DNA of 64,000 bases from SKKY01 sp965228015 (GTDB taxonomy: Bacteria > Bacillota > Peptococcia > Peptococcales > SKKY01): assembly GCA_965228015.1 (NCBI GenBank), contig OZ245787.1:1302001-1366000 (forward strand), written 5' to 3'. Positions 60,465 through 64,000 of this stretch are shown in pieces. The notes below the pieces were generated by a model. The model saw only the letters and a list, made by a program, of their open reading frames with translations, was not told the DNA's origin and did not search any database. The position numbers and the translations under genes were made by a program. Numbering within the stretch: the first letter of the stretch is position 1; every line of letters begins with the position of its first letter.

Positions 60465-61850
60465 GGTTCTACAATAAATGTTGGGGGTGGTAAAAACCAT
60501 TCTGACATTTATTTGCGAAAAAATACAGAGCATTGGGTAAATCCATGTTAGAGAATACCCACTATAATCTAAGGAGGAATTTACTTATGCTCTGTAATAA
60601 CTATTATATTAAAAAATTAATTGGTTTTAAAGGGATAATTTTAGAACAATTAGAAACTTCTTCTGATTCAATGTCCTTTTCTTTTTCTCTGGAGATTAAA
60701 ACTCACAATTACCCCAAATGCCATCAACAAACCAATAAAGTTCATGATTACAGAATTCAAATGATAAAAGATATTTCCATCTCAGGGAAGAAAACCTACC
60801 TTTACTACAAAAAAGAAGGTACGTTTGTAATCACTGCAATAAAAAATTCTACGAAAAAATGATTTTCTCCCCCGCTATCAAAGAATGACCAGCAGGCTGA
60901 TAAAATACATAATTACTCGAATGAAAAATGTTTACTCTGTATCTGATATTGCCAAAGAGAATAATATTTCACCATCAACGGCTCTCAGGCTTTTTAGATT
61001 CATAAACTATTCCCTAACAAAATTGCCCGAAGTAATCTCTATTGATGAATTTAAAGGTAATGCCGGGGGCAAAAAGTACCAGTGCATATTAACTGATCCC
61101 CAAAACAAGAAGGTACTTGATATTCTTCACGGAAGAGAACAACACATTTTATCGGACTATTTCAGGAAATTCAATGACAGGGATAAAGTAAAATACTTCA
61201 TTATGGATATGTGGCAACCTTACAAGGATATTGCTGAAACATATTTTAAAAATGCAACTATCATTATCGATAAATTCCATTTCATTAGGCAGGTCACTTG
61301 GGCATTTGAAAGAATTAGGAAAGATGAGCAAAAGAAATTTGCCAAGGAAAGGCGAAGATATTTCAAAAGAAGTCGCTCCCTTCTCTTAAAAAGAATGAAG
61401 TATTTAACTCCTGAAGAAATTGACCAGGTAAACGTTATGCTTGTTACTTCTGAGAAACTGCAAAAAGCTTATATGTTAAAAGAAAAATTTTATAACTTTG
61501 TTGACAGCAGTGATTTAGAAAGTGCAAAAAAGAATTTGAAAGCCTGGTATATGTTTGTTATGTCCTGTGAGCTTGAAGAATTCGATAAATGCTCCAGAAC
61601 CATTTTCAACTGGCAGAAATATATTCTTAATTCATTTACTTGTACTTATACTAACGGATATACAGAAGGAGTTAACAACAAAATTAAGGTTTTAAAAAGA
61701 AATGCTTATGGTGTAAGAAATTTTTGGAGATTCAAAAACAGAATAATGCACGTAATGAACTAAAAACAATTTAAAAAAGTACCGCATTTTTCAATGCGGT
61801 ACTCATGAAATCTAATCTAATTGGGTTACTCCAACATTTGACAAAGAACC
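60465..61850 (+). mobile_element. ISL3-family insertion sequence, copy 3
   Basis: Both GGTTCT/AGAACC ends are intact. The flanking octamers differ (GCAAAAAA on the left, CTAATAAA on the right), so there is no target duplication. The right end abuts the flagellin terminator hairpin by 8 bp. Its sequence is closer to copy 2 than to copy 1 at most variable sites. Confidence 0.93.
60587..61763 (+). pseudogene. ISL3-family transposase with two 1-nt deletions (copy 3)
   Basis: Start ATG at 60587 after AAGGAGG. Two A-run deletions near 60812 and 60858 take out the zinc-ribbon Cys region. From 60885 onward the frame is open for 292 codons, including Gln at the site where copies 1 and 2 have TAA. The C-terminal DDE part is thus the best preserved of the three. 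Confidence 0.92.
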
Positions 61851-61858
61851 CTAATAAA

Positions 61859-61899
61859 TTAGAAGGGAGCCAGGGATTAATTCCCTGGCTCCCTTCTAA
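61859..61899 (-). terminator. Flagellin operon terminator
   Basis: A perfect 18-bp stem (61859-61876 with 61882-61899) is followed on the minus strand by an AT-rich tail (TTTATTAG). It is the first terminator after the flagellin gene and lies behind both the intron and the second flagellin 3' end, so all of these are in one transcript. ISL3 copy 3 starts 8 bp beyond. Confidence 0.85.
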
Positions 61900-61973
61900 T
61901 TATGAAACATATTATCATATTTAGTTTCTTTCATTTGCTAAGGAAACTCGACTCCCTTACGGTTGCTGAGTAA

Positions 61974-62018
61974 TTATCTTAATAACTGAAGTACGCCTTG
62001 AGGTGCTTGGTTTGCTTG
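61974..62018 (-). CDS. Second flagellin 3' end (putative exon 2, 15 codons)
   Basis: The minus strand encodes QANQAPQGVLQLLR followed by TAA, the near-universal flagellin C-terminus. The intact flagellin gene upstream ends QANQQPQSVLQLLR. No start codon or 5' part belongs to this piece. It lies directly behind the group I intron and ahead of the terminator. It fits a 3' exon ligated after splicing, or less likely the remnant of a second flagellin gene. Confidence 0.7.
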   Translation of the reverse strand, partial: QANQAPQGVLQLLR

Positions 62019-62383
62019 CGGACCATCCATTAGCTTTCACTAACAGCCAGACTATATCTTCAACCATTTCTAGTTGTCGGGCACTTCGAGGGCACCTCTG
62101 CCCCTATGGATCTCATTACCATACAATCTTTTGATTGCCTTAGGTAGTGCACCCTAGTCGCTGAACCTTCTCCAACCTTTCGGTACAGGAACTTGGCTGC
62201 TGATTATCCAATCTTGCTCATTTTCTAACCTTCACACCTACTGTTTCCAGTTACGTTGTGGTTAGCTGAGTTTCAGGAAGTTCCAGCAATTCACCCAATT
62301 ATCATTTAGAGATTGCTCTCCAATGGACCCTTAATCAATTATCTCAGAAGCTGTAACACGCTTTGAGGTTGCTGATTTGCTTG
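62019..62383 (-). ncRNA. Group I intron in the flagellin gene
   Basis: Core elements on the minus strand are P (AATTGCTGGAAC, 62280-62291), Q (AATCAGCAGCCAAG, 62192-62205), R (GTTCAGCGACTA, 62155-62166) and S (AAGATATAGTC, 62050-62060). GACTA in R pairs with TAGTC in S (P7), and GCTG in P pairs with CAGC in Q (P4). A GAAA-capped P9-like hairpin follows S. The core is certain. The ends are proposals: 5' splice after GCT at 62384 (U-G pair with GGTCCA at 62324-62329) and 3' splice after G at 62019. No homing endonuclease is encoded. Confidence 0.85.
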
Positions 62384-63490
62384 AGCCAACATAGCTTGAG
62401 CTGCTTGTTGAAGGATGTTATTCTTAGTAAGCTTCATCATCTCTTGCGCCATGTCTACGTCTCTGATTCGAGATTCAGAAGCTTGGAGGTTTTCAGAAGA
62501 AGTATCCAAGTTTTTGATTGTGTGTTCTAATCTGTTTTGCCATGCACCTAATTGTGATCTCTGAGCAGATACTTGAGCAATAGCTTTGTCAACAACTTCA
62601 ATATTATTATTAAAAGTTTGTGTGCTCACGTTAACATCAGATATGTCAGTTAGGCCTGTTGCTGTTCCAGTTCCAAGTCCTGAAGTACTCATATTTCCAA
62701 TGCTAATTGAAAGTACTATATCTTTATTAGCACCAATTTGTAAATCAGCACTTGTTCCACTAGTTGTCAAAGTAGCACCACCAAACGTTGCATTTTCGAA
62801 ATTTGTAGGCCCACCCATAGTCAACTTCAATCCAACTTTGTCAAAGTCTAAAGTTGCACCAGCTAACATTGTGTTTACGTCTCCACCAGTTGCTAAAGTC
62901 TCATCTACGGTTATTGTTTGTGTAACTCCACCTAAAGTTGCGCTTATTGTATTTGCACCCTCATCAACAGCTAGTGTTATTGTGCTTCCAGTTGCAACTC
63001 CTTGAGTTTCAATTGAAATACCAACAGAACCCATAGCAGCAAACCCAGTACCACCTGTTACTTTAGTACCAAAAGAGCCATCTAAAAGTGATTTAGTATT
63101 AAACTCAGTTTTTGTGGCAACTCTATCTACTTCTTCTTTAAGAGCGTCAATTTCCTTTTGAATTTCACCTAAATCTGCAGAGGTATTAGTTCCATTGTTG
63201 GCTTGAACAGCTAACTCTCTCATTCTTTGTAACATTTCATGAGTTTCGCCGAGGGCTCCTTCAGCTGTTTGAATAAGAGAAATACCATCCCGAGAGTTTC
63301 TAGAAGCTTGTGTCAAACCACGAATCTGGCCCCTCATTTTTTCAGAGATTGCAAGACCTGCAGCGTCATCGCCAGCACGGTTAATTCTAAGACCTGAAGA
63401 TAATCTTTCTGTTGATTTTGAATTCGCTGTAGTTGTCATACCTAGTTGTCTGTGAGTGTTCATTGCCATTAAGTTGTTATTGATTCTCAT
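62339..63490 (-). CDS. hag: Flagellin
   Basis: The 383-aa protein has conserved D0/D1 ends. The N-terminal part reads MRINNNLMAMNTHRQLG, SSGLRINRAGDDAAGLAISE and GETHEMLQRMRELAVQA. The C-terminal part has VDKAIAQVSAQRSQLGAWQN, RIRDVDMAQEMMKLTKNNIL and QQPQSVLQLLR. The central ~150 residues are a Thr/Gly/Ala-rich variable domain. A sigma-D promoter and CsrA-type leader lie upstream. Its last 15 codons overlap the proposed intron, so this frame represents the unspliced mRNA. The spliced form would join 63490-62384 to 62018-61974. Confidence 0.97.
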   Translation of the reverse strand: MRINNNLMAMNTHRQLGMTTTANSKSTERLSSGLRINRAGDDAAGLAISEKMRGQIRGLTQASRNSRDGISLIQTAEGALGETHEMLQRMRELAVQANNGTNTSADLGEIQKEIDALKEEVDRVATKTEFNTKSLLDGSFGTKVTGGTGFAAMGSVGISIETQGVATGSTITLAVDEGANTISATLGGVTQTITVDETLATGGDVNTMLAGATLDFDKVGLKLTMGGPTNFENATFGGATLTTSGTSADLQIGANKDIVLSISIGNMSTSGLGTGTATGLTDISDVNVSTQTFNNNIEVVDKAIAQVSAQRSQLGAWQNRLEHTIKNLDTSSENLQASESRIRDVDMAQEMMKLTKNNILQQAAQAMLAQANQQPQSVLQLLR

Positions 63491-63497
63491 TGTAAAT

Positions 63498-63533
63498 TCC
63501 TCCTTGAATTTTTGTTTATGTCCATCCTTGGAC
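63498..63533 (-). promoter_or_regulatory. CsrA-type binding hairpin and Shine-Dalgarno of flagellin
   Basis: On the minus strand GTCC-AAGGAT-GGAC (63533-63520) presents GGA in a hexaloop, the classical CsrA site. A second GGA lies in the SD AAGGAGGA (63505-63498). This spacing resembles the two-site hag leader of Bacillus subtilis. The csrA and fliW genes lie directly upstream, supporting translational repression by CsrA and relief by FliW. Confidence 0.78.
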
Positions 63534-63619
63534 TATAATATCGCGGCTTTACCGCTGATAATTAAAACCAATTTCAGATCCGGCCGAAATCTTCAACTGG
63601 TTATTATCACTTGTTTAAT

Positions 63620-63646
63620 ATATCGGATAATCTTTTAGAAAGTTTA
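63620..63646 (-). promoter_or_regulatory. Sigma-D (sigma-28) type flagellin promoter
   Basis: TAAA (63646-63643), 15 bp, then TCCGATAT (63627-63620) on the minus strand matches the motility sigma consensus TAAA-N15-GCCGATAT in all but one base. The -35 overlaps the csrA stop codon. Transcription would give a leader of about 120 nt before flagellin. Confidence 0.85.
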
Positions 63647-63877
63647 GTCCGAAATTTTAATATTTTTTAATTTATTTAATATTTCATTGTCAATGTGTGA
63701 GGAAGCTTTGTTTGCTTCTAATATTTCGCTGTAAAGTTCTTCTCTGTAAACCTTCACTTCCTTTGGTGCATCAATACCAATTTTTACTGTACCGTCATTT
63801 TTAATTTCATTAATGAATATTTTTATGTTATCCCCAATTATAATACCTTCATCTTTTTTTCTGCTAAGAATTAACAT
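63644..63877 (-). CDS. csrA: Carbon storage / translational regulator CsrA
   Basis: CsrA is a dimeric RNA-binding repressor. The start at 63877 gives MLILSRKKDEGIIIGDNIKI, then GTVKIGIDAPKEVKVYREE, the whole CsrA core, with an additional 20-residue tail. The length is 77 aa. The ATG overlaps the end of fliW by 14 bp, giving translational coupling. Its likely target is the adjacent flagellin leader. Confidence 0.96.
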   Translation of the reverse strand: MLILSRKKDEGIIIGDNIKIFINEIKNDGTVKIGIDAPKEVKVYREELYSEILEANKASSHIDNEILNKLKNIKISD

Positions 63878-64000
63878 TTTGGAATATCCTGTGTTTTGTC
63901 TCGTAATCTGTGCCGTCAAGAATTACCTGCTTGGCAAGTCTTTTCTCTGCATTAATAATTATTGGGGCAACCAGATTGGCACTTATGTCTTCTACCTTGT
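63864..64000 (-). CDS. fliW: Flagellar assembly factor FliW (partial, 5' end outside window)
   Basis: The last 44 codons of an open frame end at a TAG (63866-63864). The sequence NLVAPIIINAEKRLAKQVIL followed by DGTDYETKH is the conserved C-terminal part of FliW, which binds CsrA and flagellin. The overlap with csrA is the usual fliW-csrA arrangement. Confidence 0.9.
   Translation of the reverse strand, partial: KVEDISANLVAPIIINAEKRLAKQVILDGTDYETKHRIFQNVNS

Noticed and set aside
60237..60533. Open frame crossing from the left end of ISL3 copy 3 into chromosomal DNA
   Set aside because: Its 5' part is IS end sequence read backwards. The real gene starts near 60395 and the frame is only fortuitously open upstream.
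61851..62338. Transfer-messenger, ribosomal or transfer RNA gene behind flagellin
   Set aside because: The conserved blocks match the P, Q, R and S elements of group I introns, and no tRNA-like acceptor or T-loop was seen.
62019..62383. IStron (group I intron fused to an IS605-type element)
   Set aside because: The element is only about 365 nt and has no transposase or TnpB frame, so it is a plain group I intron.
1..64000. CRISPR array, tRNA or rRNA genes
   Set aside because: No regularly spaced short direct repeats, no cloverleaf with a TTCRA loop and no rRNA segment were found by eye. The only long repeats are the three ISL3 copies.

Overview
The window is a stretch of a low-GC, anaerobic-type, spore-forming and flagellated Firmicute (Clostridia-like). 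This is inferred from AT-rich codon use, strong AGGAGG ribosome-binding sites, spoVG, a SigB-type sigma factor with its kinase-type anti-sigma, PyrR-type attenuation, a CsaB protein (typical of SLH-anchored cell surfaces) and a FliW/CsrA/flagellin block. A species cannot be named from the sequence alone. Almost every cellular gene lies on the minus strand, so the window reads functionally from right to left.

Layout from left to right. 0-3.3 kb: partial carboxyltransferase (OadA/PycB-like), an unknown gene, mbl and murA. 3.5-8 kb: a DUF4127 gene on the plus strand converging on csaB and a DUF5693 membrane protein. 8-14.7 kb: a complete F1Fo ATP synthase operon. 14.7-21.3 kb: wecB, a MazG-like protein, dCMP deaminase, upp, glyA, ywlG, ywlE, tsaC/ywlC and a GntR-RCK_C (BusR-like) regulator. 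21.3-21.9 kb: no long gene on either strand, but a strong plus-strand promoter, two structured RNA segments, a 29-codon ORF and terminators. 21.9-30.9 kb: an Mrp-type cation/proton antiporter operon with three large antiporter-like subunits, interrupted by a decayed ISLre2-like element. 31-32.3 kb: ISL3 copy 1. 32.4-41.1 kb: rpmE, a radical SAM gene, rho, glpX, fsa, fba, pyrG and argS. 41.1-46.4 kb: a frameshifted LysO-type exporter pair, spoVG, purR, a GntR regulator, ispE and a uracil permease with a PyrR attenuator. 46.4-47.8 kb: an IS3-family element. 47.8-50.8 kb: a polar amino-acid ABC transporter with a broken ATPase gene, and a HigBA-like toxin-antitoxin pair. 51-52.4 kb: ISL3 copy 2.

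From about 52 to 62 kb the sequence looks decayed. It holds an intact sigma/anti-sigma pair, a frameshifted cobJ beside cbiL, three small antitoxin-like genes without visible toxins, a deleted metalloprotease gene, a secreted coiled-coil gene with an in-frame stop, a two-component system with four frameshifts, small motility-type genes and ISL3 copy 3. From 62 kb to the end come flagellin, csrA and the end of fliW.

The most striking finding is a group I intron just behind the flagellin gene (about 62019-62383). P, Q, R and S core elements are visible. Downstream of it is a second 15-codon flagellin 3' end, followed by the only terminator. If the proposed splice sites are right, the first 45 nt of the intron encode a spare flagellin C-terminus, so spliced and unspliced mRNAs would give almost the same protein. 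The second candidate is the promoter, attenuator-like RNA, pseudoknot and 29-aa membrane peptide unit at 21376-21872, placed between a BusR-like regulator and the Mrp operon. Other points are the siting of all three ISL3 copies beside Rho-independent terminators, repeated single-base homopolymer frameshifts, and tandem hairpins between atpE and atpF.
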